Assembly (NCBI GenBank): GCA_963798015.1
Contig: CAWCSA010000002.1
Location: 372,001-436,000 of the forward strand
Direction of reading: 5' to 3'
DNA from: Roseiarcus sp963798015
GTDB lineage: Bacteria > Pseudomonadota > Alphaproteobacteria > Rhizobiales > Beijerinckiaceae
DNA: 64,000 bases
The notes beneath the pieces are model-generated. The model had not been told where the DNA came from and ran no database searches. It saw only the letters and a list, made by a program, of their open reading frames with translations. Shown here one piece after another: positions 26,295 through 34,851 of the stretch (positions are counted from its first letter, which is position 1; the number at the start of each line of letters is the position of its first letter). The position numbers and the translations under genes are program-made.

Positions 26295-27890
26295 ATGAAT
26301 GAGGCCGCGCCAGTTCTTAGCCGGCGAAGACTGTTTGAGATCATTGGCGCGAGCGTCGGTGGCGCTGCGGCCTACCAGGCGATGACTCGCCTTGGACATG
26401 CGGAGGAATCGTCATATCGAGGCCCGATCAAACTCGATGGCGACCCGAAGGGCGCGTCGGTGATCGTTCTGGGGGCCGGGCTCGCCGGAATGACCGCGGC
26501 GATCGAGCTCGAGCGCGCCGGCTACAAGGTTAGCGTCCTCGAGTACAACTCCCGTCCGGGCGGACGAAACTGGTCGCTGAGAGGCGGCGACGTCTACACC
26601 GAGCTCGGCGGCGCAACGCAAAAGTGCGAGTTCGACCCCGGCCTTTATCTCAATCCCGGGCCATGGCGCATCCCTTATCACCATCACGCGATCCTGGATT
26701 ATTGCCGCCGTTTTGGGGTCGCGCTCGAGCCTTTCATCCAGCTCAATCACAACGCTTATCTGCATTCGTTGAATGCGTTCGACGGCAAGCCGCAGCGCAT
26801 TCGCGAGATCAAGGCTGACTACGATGGCGGCGTCGCCGAGCTCCTGGCCAAGGCGACGAAGAAAGGGGCCCTCGATGATGCGGTGTCGGCGGAGGACCAG
26901 GAAATCCTGCTCGAGGCGCTGCGGTCGCTGGGCGCCCTCGACAAAGACTTCCGCTACCGGATGGGCGCGGATTCAGCGGCTCATCGGGGCTATGCAAAGC
27001 ATTCGGGAGGCGGCCTCGGCGCCGAGCCGATCGCGGGCGAGCCGATCGGGCTGCACGATATTCTGAACTCTCGCCTGTGGCGGGGCTTGCAGAGTTTCCT
27101 GCTCTACGACTTTCAGACCACCATGTTCCAGCCGGTCGGCGGCATGGGCCGGATCGGCGAGGCTTTCGCGCGGCAGATCCCGGAGCGAATTCGATATTGC
27201 GCGAAAGTCGTCGCCATCCGGCAGAACGAGACCGGCGTGACCGTCGCCTTCGAGGACCTCGTCTCGGGTGGAGCGGTTCAGGAGGCGAAGGGCGAATGGT
27301 GCGTGTGCACGATTCCGTTGAGCATCCTGAGCCAAATCCCGATCAACGTGTCCACTCGCACGAAGGCGGCGATCGACGCTGTTCCTTATGCGTCTGCAGT
27401 GAAGTTTGGCCTGCAGTTCTCGCGCCGATTCTGGGAAGAGGACGAGCACATTTTTGGCGGGATCAGCTACACCGACCTACCGATCCGCCAGATCTCCTAT
27501 CCGAGCACGAATTTCAACGCCGGCGGCAAGGGCGTGCTGCTCGGCGGATACACGTTCGACGGGCCGAACTCTTTTGAGTTCACCGCGATGCCGCCGGCCG
27601 AAAGAGTGAAGCGCGCGGTTGAGTTCGGCGCCCAGATCCACCCGCAATATCTGACCGCGTTCGAGAACGGCGTCTCGGTTGCCTGGAGCCGGGTCCCGTT
27701 TACTCTTGGCTGCGCGGGCGACTGGTCGGATGAAGCGCGAAAAGCGCATTACAACGATCTCTGCGAGATCGACGGCCGCATCGTGCTGGCTGGCGAGCAC
27801 GCCTCCTACATTCCGGCCTGGCAGGAGGGCGCCATCCTGTCGGCGCTGGACGCGATCCAGCGCCTGCACAAGCGCGTGGTCGCGTCATGA
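26295..27890 (+). CDS. Tat-exported flavin monoamine oxidase family protein
   Basis: A 531-residue FAD amine oxidase. The N-terminus SRRRLFEIIGASVGGAA is a twin-arginine-type signal, so the folded flavoprotein is probably exported to the periplasm. The FAD Rossmann motif VIVLGAGLAGMTAAIELERAG is at about residues 57-75 (VLGAGLAGMTAAIELERAG), followed by NSRPGGRNWSLRGGD. The C-terminal flavin-contact segment is PAWQEGAILSALDAI. Its stop overlaps the start of a cytochrome c gene (ATGA), implying coupled synthesis. That pairing suggests the electron acceptor is cytochrome c, as shown for nicotine oxidoreductase NicA2, and not oxygen. The amine substrate is unknown. Confidence 0.88.
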   Translation: MNEAAPVLSRRRLFEIIGASVGGAAAYQAMTRLGHAEESSYRGPIKLDGDPKGASVIVLGAGLAGMTAAIELERAGYKVSVLEYNSRPGGRNWSLRGGDVYTELGGATQKCEFDPGLYLNPGPWRIPYHHHAILDYCRRFGVALEPFIQLNHNAYLHSLNAFDGKPQRIREIKADYDGGVAELLAKATKKGALDDAVSAEDQEILLEALRSLGALDKDFRYRMGADSAAHRGYAKHSGGGLGAEPIAGEPIGLHDILNSRLWRGLQSFLLYDFQTTMFQPVGGMGRIGEAFARQIPERIRYCAKVVAIRQNETGVTVAFEDLVSGGAVQEAKGEWCVCTIPLSILSQIPINVSTRTKAAIDAVPYASAVKFGLQFSRRFWEEDEHIFGGISYTDLPIRQISYPSTNFNAGGKGVLLGGYTFDGPNSFEFTAMPPAERVKRAVEFGAQIHPQYLTAFENGVSVAWSRVPFTLGCAGDWSDEARKAHYNDLCEIDGRIVLAGEHASYIPAWQEGAILSALDAIQRLHKRVVAS

Positions 27891-28312
27891 GACTTGTCGC
27901 GCTACGCGCGGTCGCGCTCGTGGTGTCGGCGGCCGTTGGCGCGCCTGCGGTTGCCGCCGACACCTCCACGAAAAGCGCCGTTATGAGCCACGGTTGGGAA
28001 TTCAGCGAGCAGGGCGGAGCGGACCTATTCCGGAACGTCTGCGCCGCCTGTCATCAGCCGGATGCGAAAGGCGCCGCCGGCGCGGGCGCCTATCCGTCGC
28101 TCGTCGCCGACAAGAACCTTGATTCGAGCGACTTCATGCTGGCTGTACTGCTTGGTGGGCTGAAGGACATGCCGCCGGTCGGAGGCATGATGAGGGACGC
28201 GCAAGTCGCCGACGTCGTCAACTACGTGCGCACGCATTTCGGCAATTCTTACACGGACGCCGTTTCGGCGGCGGATGTTTCCGCGGCGAGGCGACGGACG
28301 TCGCCGCCCTGA
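27887..28312 (+). CDS. Periplasmic class I cytochrome c
   Basis: A 141-residue monohaem cytochrome c. A signal peptide (VALRAVALVVSAAVGAPAVAA-type, with VVSAAVGAPAVAA visible) precedes the mature protein. Haem attachment is CAACH in FRNVCAACHQPDAKG; a distal Met is probably one of those in DMPPVGGMMRD, and ADVVNYVRTHFG is the C-terminal helix. It starts inside the last codon of the amine oxidase gene, so it is the likely electron acceptor of that enzyme, passing electrons to the respiratory chain. The C-terminal tail ends in arginine-rich low-complexity sequence. Confidence 0.9.
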   Translation: MRLVALRAVALVVSAAVGAPAVAADTSTKSAVMSHGWEFSEQGGADLFRNVCAACHQPDAKGAAGAGAYPSLVADKNLDSSDFMLAVLLGGLKDMPPVGGMMRDAQVADVVNYVRTHFGNSYTDAVSAADVSAARRRTSPP

Positions 28313-28470
28313 CGTCGGCCGCGACGCATTTATATAACAAATGTAAAATGTTTTTATACTGTCCGCCGGAGGGCGGAACTAAACGGGGTCATAAGTCCCT
28401 GATTCCATTAAGGCGCGCCGGTAAAAATACCGCTAGAGCAGGGCGCGGGCACGCGGTCGCGCGAACGTTC

Positions 28471-30888
28471 TCAAGACGGCGCGACCGCCTCATGATCGGC
28501 GGGTGACTCCCCCAGGGCCTCATTCGGCTCGAGTGCGGAGGAAACCGCGTCGTCCACGCGTTCGAGCCATGTGAATGTCAAGTCTTGGCGCACCTCCGCG
28601 GGTATGTCTTCGAAGTCGCGTCTGTTGCGCGCCGGCAGCATGACGTGCCGGATCCCGGCTCGGTGCGCGGCGACGATTTTCTCTTTGATGCCGCCGACCG
28701 GAAGCACGAGGCCTCGGAGGCTGATCTCCCCGGTCATCGCGGTGTCGCTGCGTATTGTGCGATCGGTCATCAGCGAGACGAGCGCCATGAACATCGCCAC
28801 GCCTGCGCTCGGGCCGTCTTTCGGCGTCGCGCCCGCCGGCACGTGGATGTGAATGTCGGTCTTCTCGAACCGCGCCGGGTCTATTCCGTAAGAGCTGGCG
28901 CGGTTCTTGACGATGCTGAGCGCGGCTTGCGCGCTTTCCTTCATGACGTCGCCCAGTTGCCCTGTGAGGATGAGCCGTCCGGCGCCCGGAGTGACGGTCG
29001 CCTCGATGAACAGGATGTCCCCGCCGACCGGCGTCCAAGCAAGACCCGTCGCCACTCCGGGGACGCTGGTCCGCATCGCGACCTCATCCTCGAAGCGCGA
29101 TGGCCCAAGAATGCCTAGAAGGTCGCCGTCCGTGAGCGTGATCGCGCCGCTCTCGCCCTCCGCCACCCGCATGGCCGCCTGGCGCAGCACCCTGCCGATC
29201 TCGCGCTCCAGGCTGCGAACGCCAGCCTCTCTTGTGTAGCGGTCAATGATGCCCCTGAGCGCGTCATCGGCGATCTCAACCTGCTCCGGCTTGAGGCCGT
29301 TCGCCTTCAATTGGCGACGAACGAGATAGCGGCGCGCGATCTGGAACTTTTCATTCGCGGTGTAGCCGGAGAGACTGATGATCTCCATGCGGTCGCGCAG
29401 CGGGCCGGGAATAGTGTCGAGCTGATTGGCCGTGGCGATGAACACGACGCGGCTGAGGTCGAACGGCACGGCGAGGTAATTGTCGCGGAAGGTGTTGTTT
29501 TGCTCGGGGTCCAGCACCTCCAGCATCGCCGAGGCCGGGTCGCCCTGGATGCCGGAGCCAAGCTTGTCGATCTCGTCGAGCATCATGACGCAGTCGCGAG
29601 TTTTGGCCTTGCGGATCGCCTGAATGATATTGCCGGGCAGCGCGCCGATGTAGGTTCGCCGATGGCCCCGGATCTCCGCTTCGTCGTGCACGCCGCCGAG
29701 GCTGACGCGGACAAATTTGCGGTTCATGGCGCGCGCGATCGACTGGCCAAGCGACGTCTTGCCGACGCCGGGAGGTCCGACAAAGCAGAGGATCGGCGCC
29801 TTGCCGTCTGGTGACAGCTTGCGAACGGCGAGATATTCGATGATCCGGCGCTTGATCTTCTCAAGCCCGAAGTGATCCTCATCGAGGATACGGCGCGCCG
29901 CCCCGATGTCGATCGGCGTCTCCTCCGGCAGCGCCCAAGGCAGATCGACGAGCCAGTCGAGGTAGGTCCGCACCATGCCGTACTCGCCGGCAGCCTCTGG
30001 CATGCGCTGCAGCCTGCGCAACTCCTTTCGCGCCTGGTCATCGACCTCCTTCGGCATATGCGCGTTCGCAATCGCCTTCTCGAGTTCGGCGATCTCGGCC
30101 GATTTTCCCTCGTCCGCTTCGCCGAGCTGGCGCTGAATGGCCGCCATCTGTTCGCGCAGCAGGACTTCACGGTTGCGGGAGTTGAGCGAGGCCTTGGTTT
30201 CCCGTCCGATCTCTTGCGAGAGACGAAGCACCTCGATCCGATGCGCGAGCAGCCGGGACACGCGTTCCATCCGGGCGCCGATGTCCACCGTCTCGAGGAT
30301 CTCTTGCTTCTCGTCAGGCGTCGCATCCATGAAGGTCGCCACCAAGTCGGCGAGGCCGCCGGGCGAATCGACGCCCTGGATAGCCGTCAGCAACTCATTG
30401 GGCGCTTGCGGCAGGAGCTGGATCGCCTCGATCGCCTGGCCCTTGAGATGAAGGAAACGGGCCTCGATCTCGTTCGAGATCGGACTGGGCTCGGGAATCC
30501 TCTCCGTCTTAGCGACGAAAAACGGCCAACCGCTCAGATAGTCAACAACCCGGAACCGCTGCTCGCCCTGGCAAATGAGATGGTTGGTGCCATCCGGCGC
30601 CGTGATGTAGCGAACGATATTGGCGACTGTCCCCATTTGATGCAGGTCGACTGGCAGCGGATCGGCCATTTCAGCGTTGCGCTGCATCACAATGCCGACC
30701 GGCTTTTGTTCTCTGACCGCTGTCTGCGCCGCAAGCACCGAACGTGGACGGCCAAGCGTGATCGGCAGCACGGTCGTTGGAAACAGCACCATCCCGCGCA
30801 CCGGCACGATGATCAGAGCGTCAGGCGGCAATGGCGGCGAGGCCGCAGCGCCAAGGGTCTCTTCGGAGCCCGTCGCGGCGTCAGCCAT
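28471..30888 (-). CDS. lon: ATP-dependent Lon protease, second (stress/AsrA-like) type
   Basis: An 805-residue LonA-fold protease. The N-terminal substrate domain starts IIVPVRGMVLFPTTVLPITL. The AAA+ domain has Walker A GPPGVGKTS, Walker B CVMMLDEIDKLG and the conserved FRDNYLAVPFDLS. The C-terminal protease has the Ser-Lys dyad, with Ser near residue 694 in KDGPSAGVAMF and Lys in GGIKEKIVAAHRAG. The divergent N-terminus suggests a second Lon paralogue like P. aeruginosa AsrA, not the housekeeping copy. Its start overlaps the Hsp20 stop by 8 bases, so the chaperone and protease are made together. It likely degrades damaged proteins under stress. Confidence 0.93.
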   Translation of the reverse strand: MADAATGSEETLGAAASPPLPPDALIIVPVRGMVLFPTTVLPITLGRPRSVLAAQTAVREQKPVGIVMQRNAEMADPLPVDLHQMGTVANIVRYITAPDGTNHLICQGEQRFRVVDYLSGWPFFVAKTERIPEPSPISNEIEARFLHLKGQAIEAIQLLPQAPNELLTAIQGVDSPGGLADLVATFMDATPDEKQEILETVDIGARMERVSRLLAHRIEVLRLSQEIGRETKASLNSRNREVLLREQMAAIQRQLGEADEGKSAEIAELEKAIANAHMPKEVDDQARKELRRLQRMPEAAGEYGMVRTYLDWLVDLPWALPEETPIDIGAARRILDEDHFGLEKIKRRIIEYLAVRKLSPDGKAPILCFVGPPGVGKTSLGQSIARAMNRKFVRVSLGGVHDEAEIRGHRRTYIGALPGNIIQAIRKAKTRDCVMMLDEIDKLGSGIQGDPASAMLEVLDPEQNNTFRDNYLAVPFDLSRVVFIATANQLDTIPGPLRDRMEIISLSGYTANEKFQIARRYLVRRQLKANGLKPEQVEIADDALRGIIDRYTREAGVRSLEREIGRVLRQAAMRVAEGESGAITLTDGDLLGILGPSRFEDEVAMRTSVPGVATGLAWTPVGGDILFIEATVTPGAGRLILTGQLGDVMKESAQAALSIVKNRASSYGIDPARFEKTDIHIHVPAGATPKDGPSAGVAMFMALVSLMTDRTIRSDTAMTGEISLRGLVLPVGGIKEKIVAAHRAGIRHVMLPARNRRDFEDIPAEVRQDLTFTWLERVDDAVSSALEPNEALGESPADHEAVAPS

Positions 30889-31297
30889 TTGCGGCCTCCG
30901 ATTTTTGCAGCGTTATCAGCATGTGGCCGTTGGAGTGCGACCGATGGATGGCGCTGTAGCGTCCGGCCGGCAGACGGAGGCGGCGTTCAAATCGCCCTTG
31001 CGGCAGCTCGAGTTGGTGGATGATCGCGGTGCGCATCTCTTCCGGATAAGTCCGAGATCCCGAGATCAACAAGTCACCTTGATTGATGACCGCCTTGACC
31101 TCGTCGAAGTCGACCCCCGGCAGCGCGACCAGCACCAGCACCGCGCGCTCGGTCTCGAGGATATCGACCGGCGGCTCCCAGGTGACCGGGGAGCGTGAGC
31201 CGGACGGCTGAATGAATTGCCGGTGCATGCGCTCCGCACGCGCCAGCACCTCGAAGGCTTCCGACCACATCCAATAGCTTGGAAATTTTGCTTCCAT
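30881..31297 (-). CDS. Small heat-shock protein, Hsp20/alpha-crystallin family
   Basis: A 138-residue holdase chaperone. The alpha-crystallin domain runs from about residue 45, with VLVALPGVDFDEVKAVINQG, a GDLLISGSR beta-strand and ELPQGRFERRLRLPAGRY. The C-terminal I-x-I-type tail is represented by MLITLQKSE. It binds unfolding proteins without ATP and would hand them to Lon, whose gene overlaps its 3' end. The 5' leader contains overlapping hairpin possibilities next to the Shine-Dalgarno, a candidate for thermal control. It is divergent from the GH94 phosphorylase gene. Confidence 0.92.
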   Translation of the reverse strand: MEAKFPSYWMWSEAFEVLARAERMHRQFIQPSGSRSPVTWEPPVDILETERAVLVLVALPGVDFDEVKAVINQGDLLISGSRTYPEEMRTAIIHQLELPQGRFERRLRLPAGRYSAIHRSHSNGHMLITLQKSEAANG

Positions 31298-31563
31298 AGC
31301 CTCACCCGAACCGGCAGCGCCGGCTTTTTGATCCAGAACCGTCGATGCTCAATAGCGCAATTCGCGCCCGCGTTCATCTTCGCGGCTTCTCGTTGTCCGG
31401 ATGAAACACGGGCTTTTGCGCCGCCAAACATCTCCACATAGGCAAAGCGGCCGGTTAGGATCAAATTTGCGGGGACAATCGGGCTTGGGTTGACGCGCAG
31501 CCATTTCCAGACTCGGCCGGCGGGCGGGTGTATGAAAGAGCGCGGGCAGTGGGAGGGGTTAGC

Positions 31564-34500
31564 TTGGATTCGTCGATAGAGATCCTGACGACGCCGCATC
31601 GAGACGATCTCGACCTTTTGCGGATCGCCAACGGGTCTGGGATTTCGGTCAGCGTCCTACCGACCGGCGCGATCTTCGCGATCGAGCACACTGAAGCGAA
31701 CCGTCGGATCGTGATCAACCAGACGCTCGCGTTGCCGATTGGCAACGGCATGGCGCGCCTCTATCTGCGTGTGGGTGGACCTCACCCGACGATTCTGCCC
31801 CTCATGGGTCCTGAGGCTCCTCTTCGCGTCGGCGCTTCGGACGATCGCTATGTCTGGGAGGGAGAACAGAGCGGCGTCGGCCATCGCGTCACCCTATGGC
31901 TGCATCCGCGATTGAACGCGTGGTTCTGGCGCGTCGAAGTCGTTAATCGCCGCGATGAAGGGCTCTCCTGCGACGCTGTCTTGATCCAGGATCTCGGGCT
32001 CGGCGATCAGGGCTTCCTGATGAACAACGAGGCCTACGCCAGTCAGTATCTTGACCATCACGTCGCGGTCCATCCACGCCTGAATCATATTCTGATGGGC
32101 AGGCAAAACCTGTCACAGGGCGGAGCGCATCCCTGGGTGGCCCACGGCTGCCTGGAAGGCGCCGCAGCCTATGCGACGGATTTTCGGCAACTGATGGGGT
32201 CGGCACATCGCGACGCCGATCAACTCGACGTTCCCTTCGGGACGAGCTTGCCGTCGGAGCGCCTTCAGTACGAGACAGCCTGCGCGGCTTTGCAGTCGAA
32301 GGCTGTAACGATCGAGCCCCTCGGGGCGACGTCATGGACGTTTTTTGGCTTCTTTCAGCCTGACCATCCCGCGGCCTCGAGCGACGCCGATCTGAGCCAG
32401 ATTGGCGCCGTTGAAGGCGCCAGCAAGGGCTGGGCGGAGCGCGAAATCGCCTTTTCCTCCCCCCCTCGAAGCCTGCTTCATGACGCCCGCTCCGCCGTCG
32501 CCGAGACGCTCGATGATAAAGCGGTCCGAGCGCGATACCGCCGGCGCACACATGTTGAACGGGCCAGCGACCAGCTTCTGTCTTTCTTTGTTCCGGCACG
32601 AACGCACAGCCGCCACGTCGTCCTGCGCGACAAGGAGCACATCGTGGCCCGGCGCCACGGTTCGCTCATACGCAGTGGCCAGGAATTGTTGCCAGACGAG
32701 ACAATTTTGTGTGCGACGGCATGGATGCACGGGGTATTCGGCGCGCAGCTCACCATCGGCAATACATCATTCCACAAGCTCTTTTCCGTCTCTCGCGATC
32801 CTTACAACATCACGCGCGCGAGCGGATTACGCATGTTGATAGGGACGAAGGACGGATGGCGCCTGCTGACGGTCCCTTCCGCTTTTGAAATGGGCCTCAG
32901 CGACTGCCGCTGGGTCTATCGTCTGGACAAGCGAACTGTCACGGTATCCGCAACCGTTTGCGGCGAGGAAGCCGCCATGCAGTGGCGCGTTACGGTCGAC
33001 GGACCAAGATGCCGCTTTCTTATTTTCGGTCATCTTGTTCTTGGAGAGCAAGAGTTTGGGCCTGCTGGCCGCGTTGAGATCGATTCGAAACGGAAGCGCT
33101 TCACTTTCAGGCCGGACCTCAACGACCGCTGGGGCCAGCAATATCCCGAGGGTGTCTATCGCCTGGTGACGAGTACGCCGGGACGCGTTGAAGCGATCGG
33201 CGGCGACGAGCTTCTGTATGCCGACGGCAAGCGACGCAGCGGCGCATTCGTTGCGATCCGCACGAAGCCGACGAGTGAATTCGTGTTCGCGGTCGTGGGC
33301 TCGATGACCGACCCAAAGCAGGCCGATGCGCTTTCGTCAAAATATTCGAAGCCGGTCGACGAAGCGGCGATGCTCAAGCCTGCCGACCGCTTCTGGCGCA
33401 ACCTCACCCGTGGGGTCCGGGTAAGGAGCGCCAAAAACTCTGCCGACGCGCTCGCCGCCGACACGGTCATGCCTTGGCTTGCGCATGATGGGATGATTCA
33501 TCTGACCGCCCCGCACGGCCTCGAACAATATACCGGCGGCGCCTGGGGCACGCGTGACGTGTGCCAAGGCTCGATCGAACTCCTGCTGACGCTCGAACAT
33601 GATCAGTCGGTCAAAGAGATTTTGCGCATTCTGTTCGCTCAGCAATACGAAGAGAGCGGCGATTGGCCGCAATGGTTCATGCTCGAGCCCTATTCCGTGG
33701 TGCAGGACAGGGAGTCGCATGGCGACATCATCATCTGGCCGCTCAAGGCGCTCTGCGACTACATCGAGGCCACCGGAGATTTTGCTTTCCTTGACGAGCC
33801 GATCGCGTGGCGCCGCGCGGACAATTTCGAGAAGACGCCGCACGCCGATCCGGTGACCGCTCACATCGACAAGCTGATCGAGACGGTGCGCGGGCGCTTC
33901 ATTCCGGGCACGAACCTCGTTCGATACGGCCACGGCGACTGGAACGACTCACTCCGGCCGGTTGACCCTACAACCAGCGATTGGATGACGAGCGCCTGGA
34001 CGGTCGTTCTCCTTTACGAGCAGCTACGCCGCTACGCCGGAGTCCTTCGTCAAGCGAAGCGCACGCCCAAGCGCGCCAAGGAGCTCGACGCGCTCGCGAC
34101 CGCAGTGCGCAAGGACTTCAACGCTTATCTTATTCGCGACGAAGTTGTCGCCGGCTATGGCGTGTTCCGGCCAGAAGGCGGCGAGCCCGAGCTTTTGCTT
34201 CATCCGAGCGACAGGAAAACGGGCCTTGCCTATTCGCTCTTGCCGATGACGCAGAGCATGATTGGCGGCCTGTTCACCCAAGCCCAGGCGCGAAAGCACT
34301 TGAGCCTCATCCGCAGGCACCTCCTATTTTCCGACGGCGCGCGGCTCATGGACAGGCCGATCGTCTACCACGGGGGCCCGGAGACGTTCTTTCAGCGGGC
34401 GGAATCGGCGGCCTTCTTCGGCCGCGAAATCGAACTCATGTATACGCATTCGCATCTGCGCTACGGCGAGGCGATGAGCGACATCGGCGAGTTTGACGCG

Positions 34501-34851
34501 CTGTGGGAGGCGTTGTTGGTCGCGAACCCAATCGCGGTGACCGACGAGCTTCCGCATGCCTCGCTGAGGCAGCGCAACGCTTATTTCAGTAGCAGCGACG
34601 CGGCCTTCCAAGACCGCTATCAAGCAAGCGACGAATGGGCGCGGGTCGGAGCAAACACGATTGCTGTCGATGGCGGCTGGCGGGTCTATTCAAGTGGACC
34701 CGGCCTCTACGCCAACATGCTGATCCGCCATGCCTTCGGGCTTCGACGTCAATTCGGGAAGCGAATCGTCACGCCGGGCTTGAGAAAGTTGCGGAGAGAC
34801 CTCAGCCTCGAATGGCCTGGGCGGCCCGGCGGCGGCTCGCGTCGGCGGTGA
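31564..34851 (+). CDS. GH94 phosphorylase, 1,2-beta-oligoglucan phosphorylase-like
   Basis: About 1095 residues, the size of 1,2-beta-oligoglucan phosphorylase (SOGP). N-terminal beta-sandwich domains (GGPHPTILPLMGPEAPLRVG) lead into a C-terminal (alpha/alpha)6 barrel, with GLEQYTGGAWGTRDVCQG, SGDWPQWFMLEPY and the catalytic Asp near residue 795 in GHGDWNDSLRP, a GH94 signature. SOGP uses phosphate to split beta-1,2-glucans into glucose 1-phosphate. No signal peptide, so cytoplasmic. The TTG at 31564 is chosen for its GGGAGGGG site; a GTG 12 codons earlier is possible. The 3' end overlaps the convergent GH15 gene by 50 bases. The exact linkage specificity is inference from length, family and neighbours. 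Confidence 0.82.
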   Translation: MDSSIEILTTPHRDDLDLLRIANGSGISVSVLPTGAIFAIEHTEANRRIVINQTLALPIGNGMARLYLRVGGPHPTILPLMGPEAPLRVGASDDRYVWEGEQSGVGHRVTLWLHPRLNAWFWRVEVVNRRDEGLSCDAVLIQDLGLGDQGFLMNNEAYASQYLDHHVAVHPRLNHILMGRQNLSQGGAHPWVAHGCLEGAAAYATDFRQLMGSAHRDADQLDVPFGTSLPSERLQYETACAALQSKAVTIEPLGATSWTFFGFFQPDHPAASSDADLSQIGAVEGASKGWAEREIAFSSPPRSLLHDARSAVAETLDDKAVRARYRRRTHVERASDQLLSFFVPARTHSRHVVLRDKEHIVARRHGSLIRSGQELLPDETILCATAWMHGVFGAQLTIGNTSFHKLFSVSRDPYNITRASGLRMLIGTKDGWRLLTVPSAFEMGLSDCRWVYRLDKRTVTVSATVCGEEAAMQWRVTVDGPRCRFLIFGHLVLGEQEFGPAGRVEIDSKRKRFTFRPDLNDRWGQQYPEGVYRLVTSTPGRVEAIGGDELLYADGKRRSGAFVAIRTKPTSEFVFAVVGSMTDPKQADALSSKYSKPVDEAAMLKPADRFWRNLTRGVRVRSAKNSADALAADTVMPWLAHDGMIHLTAPHGLEQYTGGAWGTRDVCQGSIELLLTLEHDQSVKEILRILFAQQYEESGDWPQWFMLEPYSVVQDRESHGDIIIWPLKALCDYIEATGDFAFLDEPIAWRRADNFEKTPHADPVTAHIDKLIETVRGRFIPGTNLVRYGHGDWNDSLRPVDPTTSDWMTSAWTVVLLYEQLRRYAGVLRQAKRTPKRAKELDALATAVRKDFNAYLIRDEVVAGYGVFRPEGGEPELLLHPSDRKTGLAYSLLPMTQSMIGGLFTQAQARKHLSLIRRHLLFSDGARLMDRPIVYHGGPETFFQRAESAAFFGREIELMYTHSHLRYGEAMSDIGEFDALWEALLVANPIAVTDELPHASLRQRNAYFSSSDAAFQDRYQASDEWARVGANTIAVDGGWRVYSSGPGLYANMLIRHAFGLRRQFGKRIVTPGLRKLRRDLSLEWPGRPGGGSRRR

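Noticed and set aside
28362..28377. TCCGCC/GGCGGA stem as terminator of the amine oxidase-cytochrome operon
   Set aside because: Only six base pairs and no T tract; position is suitable but evidence is weak.
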